From assembly GCA_003224075.1 (NCBI GenBank), contig QHYF01000329.1, forward strand, positions 1 to 5,762: DNA of 5,762 nucleotides, written 5' to 3'. The notes below the pieces were generated by a model, which saw only the letters and a program-made list of their open reading frames with translations, did no database searches and had not been told where the DNA came from. Both the position numbers and the translations under genes were made by a program. Source of the stretch: Acidobacteriota bacterium (GTDB lineage: Bacteria; Acidobacteriota; Terriglobia; Acidiferrales; UBA7541). Each line of letters begins with the position of its first letter. Position 1 is the first letter of the stretch. Shown here piece after piece: positions 1-5,762 of this stretch.

Positions 1-332
1 CCCAGTCCTCCCGGGATTGGAGTTGCCATGACGTAGCCCGTCTTCGTCCCATTTGACAAAAGTCCGTCAATCAGGCAAGCGGTGGCTGAAGAGGCCACGC
101 AGACGGCACCGATCGCACCGCCCAAGTTACCCAGCGGGGCAAAGCCCGTGCCATAGTTCGTAAAATAGGTCACCTCGGCCGTGTTGATGGTACGGAGCGA
201 ACCCACGGCAGATGCCTCGTTGGCCGCCATTCTCGAGCGCATCAAGTTCGGAATTGCAATCGCGGCGATGATCAAAATGATCGCCACGACGATCAGTAAT
301 TCGATAAGAGAAAACCCTTTTTGCTTCTTCAT
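1..332 (-). CDS. pilA: Type IV pilin PilA, N-terminal part (3' end beyond window)
   Basis: Structural subunit of the type IVa pilus, made as a prepilin, cleaved and N-methylated by PilD at the inner membrane, then polymerised into the fibre. I translated the 110 complete codons available. The start is MKKQKGFSLIELLIVVAI: a six-residue positively charged leader, the Gly6/Phe7 prepilin-peptidase site, and Glu11, which is the invariant Glu+5 of the mature protein. Residues 7-30 form the hydrophobic assembly helix, followed by the amphipathic helix around residues 31-58. A Gly-rich region (61-75) leads into a segment with two cysteines, C78 and C86. No stop codon occurs before the window edge. 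The ATG at 332 has a clear Shine-Dalgarno sequence (AAGGAG at 343-338, 5-nt spacer). The gene lies downstream of pilSR behind a sigma-54 promoter, which supports the major pilin over a minor pseudopilin, although the missing C-terminus leaves that open. Confidence 0.95.
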   Translation of the reverse strand, partial: MKKQKGFSLIELLIVVAIILIIAAIAIPNLMRSRMAANEASAVGSLRTINTAEVTYFTNYGTGFAPLGNLGGAIGAVCVASSATACLIDGLLSNGTKTGYVMATPIPGGL

Positions 333-378
333 TCTATCTCCTTGAAATTTGAGTGATGCCAGAGCACGGCTCATCTAG

Positions 379-394
379 CGCAAGCTACGGGCCA
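379..394 (-). promoter_or_regulatory. Sigma-54 (-24/-12) promoter of pilA
   Basis: Read on the minus strand, 394-379 is TGGCCCG-TAGC-TTGCG, compared with the RpoN consensus TGGCACG-N4-TTGCW. The invariant GG (393-392) and GC (381-380) are present with exactly the right spacing. Only the fifth and last positions depart from consensus. Transcription would start around 367-368, giving a leader of about 36 nt before the pilA ATG at 332. PilR, encoded just upstream, carries the sigma-54-contacting GAFTGA motif, and pilA is the classical PilR/RpoN target in Pseudomonas and Geobacter. The match is direct; activity is inferred. Confidence 0.85.
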
Positions 395-509
395 ATCCTA
401 GGAGGAACGATGCAAATGGTTCTCGATCCTGTATCTCTTTGATTCAAAATAGCTTAAAATAAAACGAGGATTGCTAAGAGGGTGGAGGCATCGGTTCAAA
501 ATGAAAACT

Positions 510-535
510 GACCTTTTCGGTCGACACTTTTTGTC
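510..535. promoter_or_regulatory. Two abutting 13-bp palindromes, candidate PilR enhancer
   Basis: Plus-strand 510-522 is GACC-TTTTC-GGTC and 523-535 is GACA-CTTTT-TGTC. Each has perfect 4-bp arms around a 5-bp T-rich centre, and the two touch with no gap, sharing the pattern GAC-N7-GTC (9 of 13 positions identical). On the minus strand the second unit contains GTGTC (527-523), which agrees with the (C/G)TGTC core reported for PilR of Pseudomonas aeruginosa. The pair lies about 142-167 bp upstream of the predicted pilA transcription start, a usual distance for a sigma-54 activator site. Binding by PilR is inferred from position and symmetry. Confidence 0.5.
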
Positions 536-614
536 TATAAAACGCGGCACAAAGGGTCACATCTCAAGAAACCCTGCTTTGACGGGCTAAGGGCTCACCC
601 TAACTCTGCAATCG

Positions 615-2039
615 CTAGAGGCTGTGTTTCTTGGCATAGTGACGAAATGACCGATAGCTGATCCTCAGGAGTTCGGACGCGCGCGTTCGCACACCACCTG
701 CTCTTTCGAGTGCGGCCTGCAAGTATCGGCGTTCCGCCGCGGCAATTTCCTTTTCAAAATCAATCCCCTCGGGAGGGAATTCACTAAATTGCCCACCCGG
801 TCCTCCTGTCCCCGATCCTTCAGGATAGCCGAGGACCCGATCGGGAAGAACGCGCGGCGAGATTTCCCGTCCAGTCTCCAACGCGACGGCGCGTTCCATC
901 GTGTTTTCGAGTTCGCGAACGTTTCCCGGCCAATCGTAAGATTCCAGACGGGTCATTGCCTCGGGGGAGACACCTTCCAAAGACTTCTCCATCGTCCTGC
1001 GAAACCGCTCAAGGAAATGGCGCGCCAGAAGTGGTATATCCTCGCGGCGCTCACGCAAAGGTGGCACGTGGATGGGGATCACACTGAGCCGATAAAAAAG
1101 GTCTTCGCGGAAGCGGCCTTCTGCAATTTCCTTTTCGAACTCCTTGTTCGTAGCGGCTATGATGCGGACATCCACATCCGATTCGTCTGTACTGCCCACC
1201 GGCCGGACCTTGCCTTCTTGCAGAACGCGGTAGAGCTTCACCTGCATGGTGAGGCTCATGTTACCGATTTCGTCCATGAAGAGCGTCCCGCCATGAGCGG
1301 CCTGGAATAGGCCCTGCCGGTTTTCGTTCGCGCCCGTGAACGCGCCTTTCATGTACCCGAAAAGCTCGGATTCCAGAAGGGTCTCCGGAAATGCGCCGCA
1401 GTTAATGGTGATGAAAGGAGCTTGAGCGCGCTGGCTATTCTCATGAATGGCCCGCGCAACCAGCTCCTTACCGGTTCCGCTCTCTCCGGTAATGAGGACA
1501 CGGCTGGATTGCGGCGCGACCGTCTGAATCAAGTCGAAGATGGAGCGCATCTTTGGGCTTTGCCCGATGATGTTGTCAAGACCAGTCAGCCGGCGCAGTT
1601 CGCGCCGCAGGTATCCCGCCTCGTTCTTCCATTTCAGACTTTCGGTCACTTCGCGAACGGTGCGGCGCAACTGATCGACCAGTGCGTCGCCTTTGATCAC
1701 GTAACGGTCAGCCCCGGAGTTGATCGCGGCGATGGCGGTTTCTAGCGCGGGGACCCCGGTCATCAGGAGGAAGAAGGAACCTGGAGCGATTTCTTTGGCG
1801 AATTTAAGGAGTTCCATTCCACCCGCGCCGGGCATGCGAATATCGGAAATGATGATATCAAAAATCTGCGATTCGAGTTTGCGCTTGGCGGCATCGACGC
1901 TGTGCACCACTTCGACGCGGTGGCCTTCCTTGCGGAAAGTGATTTCCAGCAGCTCGCAGATGGATTTCTCATCATCGACGACGAGAATATGCGGCATCTC
2001 GCGTCCGGTTTCTTTGATGGCCGCCTTGGTTCCTTGCAT
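615..2039 (-). CDS. pilR: PilR, sigma-54-dependent response regulator of pilA
   Basis: Cytoplasmic NtrC-family activator phosphorylated by PilS, which remodels RNA polymerase-sigma-54 at the pilA promoter. The 474 residues show three parts. The receiver is about 16-130: acidic pair D22/D23, phospho-acceptor D66 in SDIRMP, T94, K116. The AAA+ domain is about 155-385: Walker A GESGTGKE at 185-192, GAFTGA at 232-237, Walker B LFMDE at 253-257, AATN at 295-298, arginine fingers in REDLFYRL at 311-318, WPGNVREL at 370-377. A Gly-rich linker (407-425) leads to a Fis-type helix-turn-helix (about 432-472). One oddity is that the usual KP after the switch lysine is KG (K116-G117). The start is uncertain: ATG 2039 overlaps the pilS stop region and has GAGAGG only 2 nt upstream, whereas ATG 1997 (Met15, MPHILVVDD) fits the family's normal N-terminus and would give 460 residues. 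It is probably co-transcribed with pilS, 6 nt upstream. Confidence 0.96.
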   Translation of the reverse strand: MQGTKAAIKETGREMPHILVVDDEKSICELLEITFRKEGHRVEVVHSVDAAKRKLESQIFDIIISDIRMPGAGGMELLKFAKEIAPGSFFLLMTGVPALETAIAAINSGADRYVIKGDALVDQLRRTVREVTESLKWKNEAGYLRRELRRLTGLDNIIGQSPKMRSIFDLIQTVAPQSSRVLITGESGTGKELVARAIHENSQRAQAPFITINCGAFPETLLESELFGYMKGAFTGANENRQGLFQAAHGGTLFMDEIGNMSLTMQVKLYRVLQEGKVRPVGSTDESDVDVRIIAATNKEFEKEIAEGRFREDLFYRLSVIPIHVPPLRERREDIPLLARHFLERFRRTMEKSLEGVSPEAMTRLESYDWPGNVRELENTMERAVALETGREISPRVLPDRVLGYPEGSGTGGPGGQFSEFPPEGIDFEKEIAAAERRYLQAALERAGGVRTRASELLRISYRSFRHYAKKHSL

Positions 2040-2045
2040 GACCTC

Positions 2046-3629
2046 TCACGCGACTCGCGGTAGCTCGACGATAAACTCGGCGCCGCGGTCTTTCTCTGAA
2101 ATCACGCTCAGCTTCCCACTATGCGCCTGCACAATCTGATAGACAATGGACAGTCCCAACCCTGTTCCACCTTTGAAACCCGATTGAAGTGGTTCAAAAA
2201 TCTTCGCCCTTTGTTTGGCATCCAGGCCGATTCCCGTGTCGCGAAAGGCGATGCGCAGCCAGAAAGGATACTGCTCCAGCCTCACCGTCAGGGTCCCGCC
2301 ATCCGGCATCGCTCGCAGGGCATTGTCGCAGAGATTCCAGAAGACCTGTTTGATCCTATTGGCATCCACGCGCGCGCGCAGCCTCTGTCCATCAATCTCT
2401 GGTTTCTTCTCAATGAGCGTCAACGTTTCGTCAAGCAGGCTGCGAACGTCAGCGTCCTGAAACTCGTAAGTCTTCTCCCGCGAATAATTCAGGAAGTCTG
2501 TGATGATATTGTTGAGCCGTTCCGATTCCCTGCTGACAATGTGAACCAAACGCTTCTCGTCTTCTTCGAGAGGCACGAGGCGCGCCAACTCCTTGACCGC
2601 ACCAGCCATTGCCGTCAAGGGCTGGCGAATTTCGTGAGCAATAGCCGAGGAAAGACGTCCCAAGGCGGCCATGCGTTCCTTTGTGGCAACCTCCTGTTCC
2701 AGACGGCGGAGCTCGGTCAGGTCTTGGAAGTTGAAAACATAGCCGCTGCGTTCAGCGTCGCGCGAACGTAAGGGAGAAATGCTAATCCCCAAATAGCGCA
2801 CATCGCCGGAAGGGGTGCGGAAGTCAATCTCTTTTCTGAGCGAGAGCCTTTCGGCGTTCGCATAATGACCGGGAAGCCAGAAGTCCTCATTTAGCTCCTT
2901 CAGGGATTTGCCGCGCAGGTCAGAGAAGCGATGTCCAAGGATCTCCTCGCCCGTTCGGTTCAGCAGCAGAATGCGTCCAGCCAGGTCCGTCGTGATTAAA
3001 CCGCCGCGCATTGAGTGGATGATATCTTCGGTGAAATCCTGCAGGCTAAGCAGTTCTTCGCGCTTCTCCTCCAACTCACGGCCCTTGCTGCGGAGGGATT
3101 GCGAGAGGAGACTGGCCAGGTACGCAACCGCGAGAAAACCGAGGAGATTCATGACCAGCCAGGTGCGAAGGCTCTCGGCCGTCGGCAGGCTTGCGAAGGT
3201 GCGAGGAATCTTCCCCGTATAGGCCATCACGGTCATGGCGGCGAGGAGGAGGACACAAATCGCGGCTGTCAAGAAAGCGATGCGGCGAGAAAACAGGATA
3301 CTGGCGACGATGATCACCAGTAGATAGAGCGAGATGAAATAGCTCTCCTGAAGACCAGTCGAGTAAACCAGCAAGGAAATCATCACCACGTCGCCGGCGA
3401 TCTGCAGGCCGCCATGCCAGTGTGCTTGCGAGAGCCATCGCAAGAGGATCAGATGAAGAATCCCGAGAGTCAGCCAGAAAATGATCAGCGGGAGGAAGAA
3501 ACGATTGGTACCGAGACCGGGAACGTATTGAGGCCAAACGACTCCGATAGTCAGGATGAGCGTGATCGTCAGGAGACGAACACGCGTCAACCACTCCAGC
3601 CATTCCCTTGTTGCAAAGCTCTGATCCAT
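2046..3629 (-). CDS. pilS: PilS, membrane sensor histidine kinase for pilin expression
   Basis: Sensor kinase that phosphorylates PilR; in Pseudomonas its membrane part monitors pilin levels in the inner membrane. The 527 residues match the family length. About six hydrophobic segments fill the N-terminus (roughly 15-32, 44-65, 75-91, 97-114, 117-137, 156-177). A short coiled linker (178-197) follows, then a PAS domain (about 195-306). The DHp helix has phospho-acceptor H332 in AHEIRQPL. The ATPase domain shows an N box (N432 and N436 in FWNLCDNALRAM), G1 box DTGIGL (464-469), the FEP motif (478-480) and G2 GGTGLGLSIV (487-496). Position 336 is Gln where most PilS/NtrB kinases have Asn (HEIRNPL). 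ATG 3629 is the first start codon seen in this frame for at least the 70 nt upstream; its ribosome binding site is weak (GGGCGAG), in contrast to pilC and pilA. The stop codon lies 6 nt before the annotated pilR start, so the two genes are likely translated together. Confidence 0.96.
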   Translation of the reverse strand: MDQSFATREWLEWLTRVRLLTITLILTIGVVWPQYVPGLGTNRFFLPLIIFWLTLGILHLILLRWLSQAHWHGGLQIAGDVVMISLLVYSTGLQESYFISLYLLVIIVASILFSRRIAFLTAAICVLLLAAMTVMAYTGKIPRTFASLPTAESLRTWLVMNLLGFLAVAYLASLLSQSLRSKGRELEEKREELLSLQDFTEDIIHSMRGGLITTDLAGRILLLNRTGEEILGHRFSDLRGKSLKELNEDFWLPGHYANAERLSLRKEIDFRTPSGDVRYLGISISPLRSRDAERSGYVFNFQDLTELRRLEQEVATKERMAALGRLSSAIAHEIRQPLTAMAGAVKELARLVPLEEDEKRLVHIVSRESERLNNIITDFLNYSREKTYEFQDADVRSLLDETLTLIEKKPEIDGQRLRARVDANRIKQVFWNLCDNALRAMPDGGTLTVRLEQYPFWLRIAFRDTGIGLDAKQRAKIFEPLQSGFKGGTGLGLSIVYQIVQAHSGKLSVISEKDRGAEFIVELPRVA

Positions 3630-3684
3630 TGCTCGCCCGTTCTTCGCCCCGGTATGCGGGCCTTCCCCCAGTATAGGCGGATAA

Positions 3685-3718
3685 GCGGAGGACAGAGAGT
3701 CGCTGCTCTGCCCTCCGC
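3685..3718 (-). other. Strong stem-loop in the pilC-pilS intergenic RNA
   Basis: Read as minus-strand RNA, arm 3718-3706 (GCGGAGGGCAGAG) pairs over all 13 positions with arm 3697-3685 (CTCTGTCCTCCGC), one pair being G-U, around the 8-nt loop CAGCGACT. The hairpin starts 40 nt after the pilC stop and ends 55 nt before the pilS ATG. No uridine run follows (the next bases are TTATCC), so it is not a standard intrinsic terminator. The single irregularity is an A-C mismatch on the plus-strand copy but a G-U pair on the coding-strand RNA, which slightly favours a role in the pil mRNA. Likely options are a processing or 3'-end stabilising element for the pilTC message, partial attenuation before pilSR, or a copy of a dispersed palindromic repeat. 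Confidence 0.7.
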
Positions 3719-3758
3719 AAAGAGGATCTGCTTCGTGCGGGCGGAAGCCCAGTTACAT

Positions 3759-4970
3759 TTAGTGCCCGGCCAGCTTGCCGATGAGCGAGAATAGCGGCAA
3801 GTACATGGAAATGACCACGCCGCCGACGATCAAGCCTAAAAAGACGATCATGATGGGTTCGAGGGCAGTCAGCAGGTCCTTCACGGCCGCGTCCACTTCT
3901 TCCTCGTAGAAATCGGCGATCTTCTGAAGCATGGCATCCATTGCACCGGTCTGTTCGCCGACAGCGATCATCTGTGTAACCATGCCGGGAAACACTTCGG
4001 CTTCCTTCAAGGGCTCCGTGAGCGACTTGCCTTCTTCGAGCGACTTTCTCACCTGCTGCAAAGCCTTCTCGACCACCGCATTACCGGCGGTCTTGGCGGT
4101 GATGTCGAGACCCTCGAGAATGGGCACGCCGCTGGAGATCAGCGTGCCGAGCGTTCGCGTAAAACGCGCCACGGCAATCTTTCTCATCAGAATGCCAACG
4201 ATCGGCAGCTTCAGGACAATGGTGTCGAGTATGAACCGGCCTTGCCGAGTGCCATACCACACCTTCAAGCCAAAGAGTGCGCCCACAATGGCCACAAGGA
4301 GGAGAAGACCAAAAATGCTGCCGATGAAATTGCTCATGGCTATGACGATTTTCGTCGGCAGCGGCAGATCCACGCCGAGGCCAGCAAACAAAGTTGCGAA
4401 AATCGGCACCACTTTCCAGAGCAACAGAGTGATGACGCCGGCAGCGACAGATATCACGCCCACTGGATAGACGAGAGCCGACTTGACGGCGCGCTGCAGT
4501 TTGACGTTCTTTTCGATGTAAGACGAAAGACGCTGCAGAATGGTATCCAGAATACCGCCTGTCTCACCGGCCTCAACCATGTTGACGTACAGGGCGTCGA
4601 AGACTTTTGGCGAGCTCCGCATCGCCGCCGAGAGGGTCGCGCCGCCCTCGACCTGACTGCGCGTTCCGGTCAGGACCTTTTGAAAGACCTTGTTCTCCTG
4701 CTGGCCCGCCAGAATCTCAAGACATTGTACGAGCGGCAGACCGGCATCGATCATGACCGAGAACTGTCGCGTGAAGATCGCGAGCTCCTTGGCCTTCACG
4801 CCGCCACCGAAAGTTGGCACGCTGAATTCCTTGCCCTTTTCGGTCATTTTCGTGGCGGTGATTTGCTGCCGCTTCAGCAGGCTCGCCAGCTCAGTCTTGT
4901 TGGACGCGGTCATTACTCCGCTGACGCTGGAGCCTGAGCGGCTGGTTCCTTGGTATTTATAGTCCGGCAT
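3759..4970 (-). CDS. pilC: PilC, type IV pilus inner-membrane platform protein
   Basis: Polytopic inner-membrane protein of the GspF/PilC family on which PilB and PilT act to add or remove pilin subunits. The 403 residues are the normal length. Two T2SSF repeats are visible: the first at about 66-190 (FTRQFSVMIDAGLPL at 67-80, GETGG at 135-139) and the second at about 268-391 (FTRTLGTLISSGVPILEGLDIT at its start, GEQTGAMDAML near 338-348). Three hydrophobic segments lie at about 167-197, 214-238 and 371-394, as expected for the family. The start ATG 4970 follows an unusually strong doubled Shine-Dalgarno, AAGGAGTAAGGAGG at 4991-4978, with a 7-nt spacer. The gene sits 63 bp after pilT and 129 bp before pilS and reads in the same direction as both. 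Confidence 0.97.
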   Translation of the reverse strand: MPDYKYQGTSRSGSSVSGVMTASNKTELASLLKRQQITATKMTEKGKEFSVPTFGGGVKAKELAIFTRQFSVMIDAGLPLVQCLEILAGQQENKVFQKVLTGTRSQVEGGATLSAAMRSSPKVFDALYVNMVEAGETGGILDTILQRLSSYIEKNVKLQRAVKSALVYPVGVISVAAGVITLLLWKVVPIFATLFAGLGVDLPLPTKIVIAMSNFIGSIFGLLLLVAIVGALFGLKVWYGTRQGRFILDTIVLKLPIVGILMRKIAVARFTRTLGTLISSGVPILEGLDITAKTAGNAVVEKALQQVRKSLEEGKSLTEPLKEAEVFPGMVTQMIAVGEQTGAMDAMLQKIADFYEEEVDAAVKDLLTALEPIMIVFLGLIVGGVVISMYLPLFSLIGKLAGH

Positions 4971-5033
4971 TTAATTGCCTCCTTACTCCTTCGATCTCTT
5001 CGGCATATGGCCTTTCAGCCAAAATCCAATCTC

Positions 5034-5762
5034 CTAGCGTTTGCTAACCACGGGAGCCTTGGCCCCGTTGCCTGCCGTCGCCACTCCTCGGTTGATCATG
5101 TCCTGCAATTCATCGGGATTCGACGAACGCGAAATCGCCATGTCCAGCGTAATCAGTTTGGAAAAATAGGCGTTCGCGAGACCCTGGTTAAAGGTCTGCA
5201 TCCCGGTCTGCCCGGTCCCTGTCTGCATCGCGGAGTAGATCTGGTGAATCTTATCCTCGCGGACCAGGTTGCGGATGGCTGGCGTCGGAATGAGGACTTC
5301 CATGATCATGGCGCGGCCGCGTCCATCGGCGCGCGGCAGAAGCGCCTGACAAAGAATTCCCTCGAGCACCATGGAAAGCTGGGCACGAATCTGTGGCTGC
5401 TGGTGGGAAGGAAAAACGTCAATAATACGATTGATCGTGGAAGACGCCGAATTGGTGTGCAGGGTGGCAAAAGTCAAGTGGCCGGTTTCGGCGATGCGCA
5501 GGGCGGACTCGATGGTTTCGAGGTCGCGCATTTCGCCGATGAGTACGACGTCGGGGTCCTCACGAAGTGCGGCGCGAAGCGAATTCGCAAACGAATGAGT
5601 GTCGGCGTGAACTTCGCGCTGGTTCACAAGGCACTTCTTATGATTGTGAAGAAACTCGATGGGATCCTCGATGGTAATCATGTGCTCTTCACGCTCGTTA
5701 TTGACCTTGTCGAGCATGGCAGCGAGGGTGGTCGATTTACCGGAGCCCGTTGGTCCGGTCAC
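5034..5762 (-). CDS. pilT: PilT, type IV pilus retraction ATPase (N-terminus beyond window)
   Basis: Hexameric cytoplasmic ATPase that powers pilus depolymerisation at PilC, giving twitching motility. The last 242 residues are present; family members are roughly 345-370 long, so about 110-130 N-terminal residues, including the PAS-like domain, lie off the right edge. The first visible codon is an internal GTG (Val), not a real start. Visible motifs, numbered in this fragment: Walker A GPTGSGKST (3-11), Asp box ITIEDPIEF (29-37), Walker B VVLIGEMRD (72-80), His box ETGHLTFATLHT (92-103), and AIRNLVRE (162-169). The last is the C-terminal signature that separates retraction ATPases from the extension ATPase PilB. 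The stop TAG lies at 5036-5034. Organisms with this gene order often carry several pilT paralogues; this one looks like the pilB-adjacent (PilT4-like) copy, though that assignment is inferred from context. Confidence 0.96.
   Translation of the reverse strand: MTGPTGSGKSTTLAAMLDKVNNEREEHMITIEDPIEFLHNHKKCLVNQREVHADTHSFANSLRAALREDPDVVLIGEMRDLETIESALRIAETGHLTFATLHTNSASSTINRIIDVFPSHQQPQIRAQLSMVLEGILCQALLPRADGRGRAMIMEVLIPTPAIRNLVREDKIHQIYSAMQTGTGQTGMQTFNQGLANAYFSKLITLDMAISRSSNPDELQDMINRGVATAGNGAKAPVVSKR

Noticed and set aside
1..332. Electrically conductive (Geobacter-type) pilin
   Set aside because: The gene order resembles Geobacter, but this pilin is much longer than the roughly 61-residue mature Geobacter PilA, and beyond Phe1 its aromatic residues start only near mature position 50, so the e-pilin aromatic pattern in the helix is absent.
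443..502. TTCAAAAT occurring twice (443-450 and 495-502), 52 bp apart, as looping or IHF sites
   Set aside because: An eight-base AT-rich word repeated in an AT-rich intergenic stretch is easily chance, and neither copy fits the IHF consensus.
553..575. Inverted repeat AGGGT-N13-ACCCT after pilR as a terminator
   Set aside because: Only five base pairs, a 13-nt loop and no uridine run after it on the minus strand; a smaller AGGG-CTCA-CCCT at 590-601 is equally weak. No convincing terminator is visible between pilR and pilA.
789..1310. Open frame of 173 codons on the plus strand inside pilR
   Set aside because: It lies antisense to the conserved receiver-proximal and AAA+ coding sequence of pilR, has no recognisable protein features, and is explained by the low stop density of GC-rich coding DNA.
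2121..2771. Open frame of 216 codons on the plus strand inside pilS
   Set aside because: It is antisense to the kinase domain of PilS, which is fully conserved in the minus frame, and shows no domain or ribosome binding site of its own.
3076..3720. Second minus-strand frame of 214 codons overlapping the start of pilS
   Set aside because: It overlaps the membrane domain of pilS in another frame, is rich in Arg, Ser and Pro, and has no family resemblance; the PilS frame is clearly the coding one.
4242..4937. Open frame of 231 codons on the plus strand inside pilC
   Set aside because: Its composition (His-, Arg-, Gln-rich and without structure) is typical of an antisense shadow of a membrane-protein gene.
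4971..5033. Terminator or hairpin between pilT and pilC
   Set aside because: Only 4-bp complementarities (TGGC/GCCA) are found in the 63-bp gap, with no U-run; it reads as a plain operon spacer with a ribosome binding site.
1..5762. Mobile element, CRISPR array, tRNA or defence system
   Set aside because: Nearly all of the window is accounted for by five conserved pilus genes in one direction; I saw no transposase, regularly spaced repeats, tRNA-like fold or att-like duplication.

Overview
The window holds most of a conserved type IV pilus locus, read entirely on the minus strand. In transcription order (high to low coordinates) it contains the C-terminal two thirds of pilT (retraction ATPase, cut by the right edge), pilC (inner-membrane platform), pilS (membrane sensor kinase), pilR (sigma-54-dependent response regulator) and the N-terminal part of pilA (type IVa major-pilin-like prepilin, cut by the left edge). 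A pilB extension ATPase gene would be expected just beyond the right edge, but it is not in view.

Organism: the DNA is moderately GC-rich and bacterial. The order pilT-pilC-pilS-pilR-pilA is the one known from Geobacter and relatives, and it also occurs in Acidobacteriota. The pilin segment after the hydrophobic helix (residues 32-56, with RSRMAANEAS and GSLRTINTAEVTY) resembles acidobacterial pilins as I remember them. I therefore favour an Acidobacteriota member, with a deltaproteobacterial-type lineage as the alternative. This is inference from memory, not a search result.

Layout: 5762-5034 pilT; a 63-bp gap carrying a doubled Shine-Dalgarno sequence; 4970-3759 pilC; a 129-bp gap with a strong 13-bp stem-loop (3685-3718); 3629-2046 pilS; a 6-bp gap; 2039-615 pilR; a 282-bp regulatory gap; 332-1 pilA. 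The regulatory gap contains a very good sigma-54 (-24/-12) promoter match at 379-394. About 115 bp further upstream are two abutting 13-bp palindromes (510-535) that make a plausible PilR enhancer.

How the parts work together: PilS senses at the membrane and phosphorylates PilR. PilR then drives RNA polymerase-sigma-54 at the pilA promoter through its GAFTGA loop. PilA is assembled on PilC by PilB and withdrawn by PilT. Kinase, regulator, likely enhancer, matching promoter and target gene are therefore all visible in one stretch. I see no mobile elements, CRISPR arrays, RNA genes or accessory systems. The most interesting material is regulatory: the paired palindromes, the pilC-pilS hairpin and small deviations in PilR and PilS motifs.
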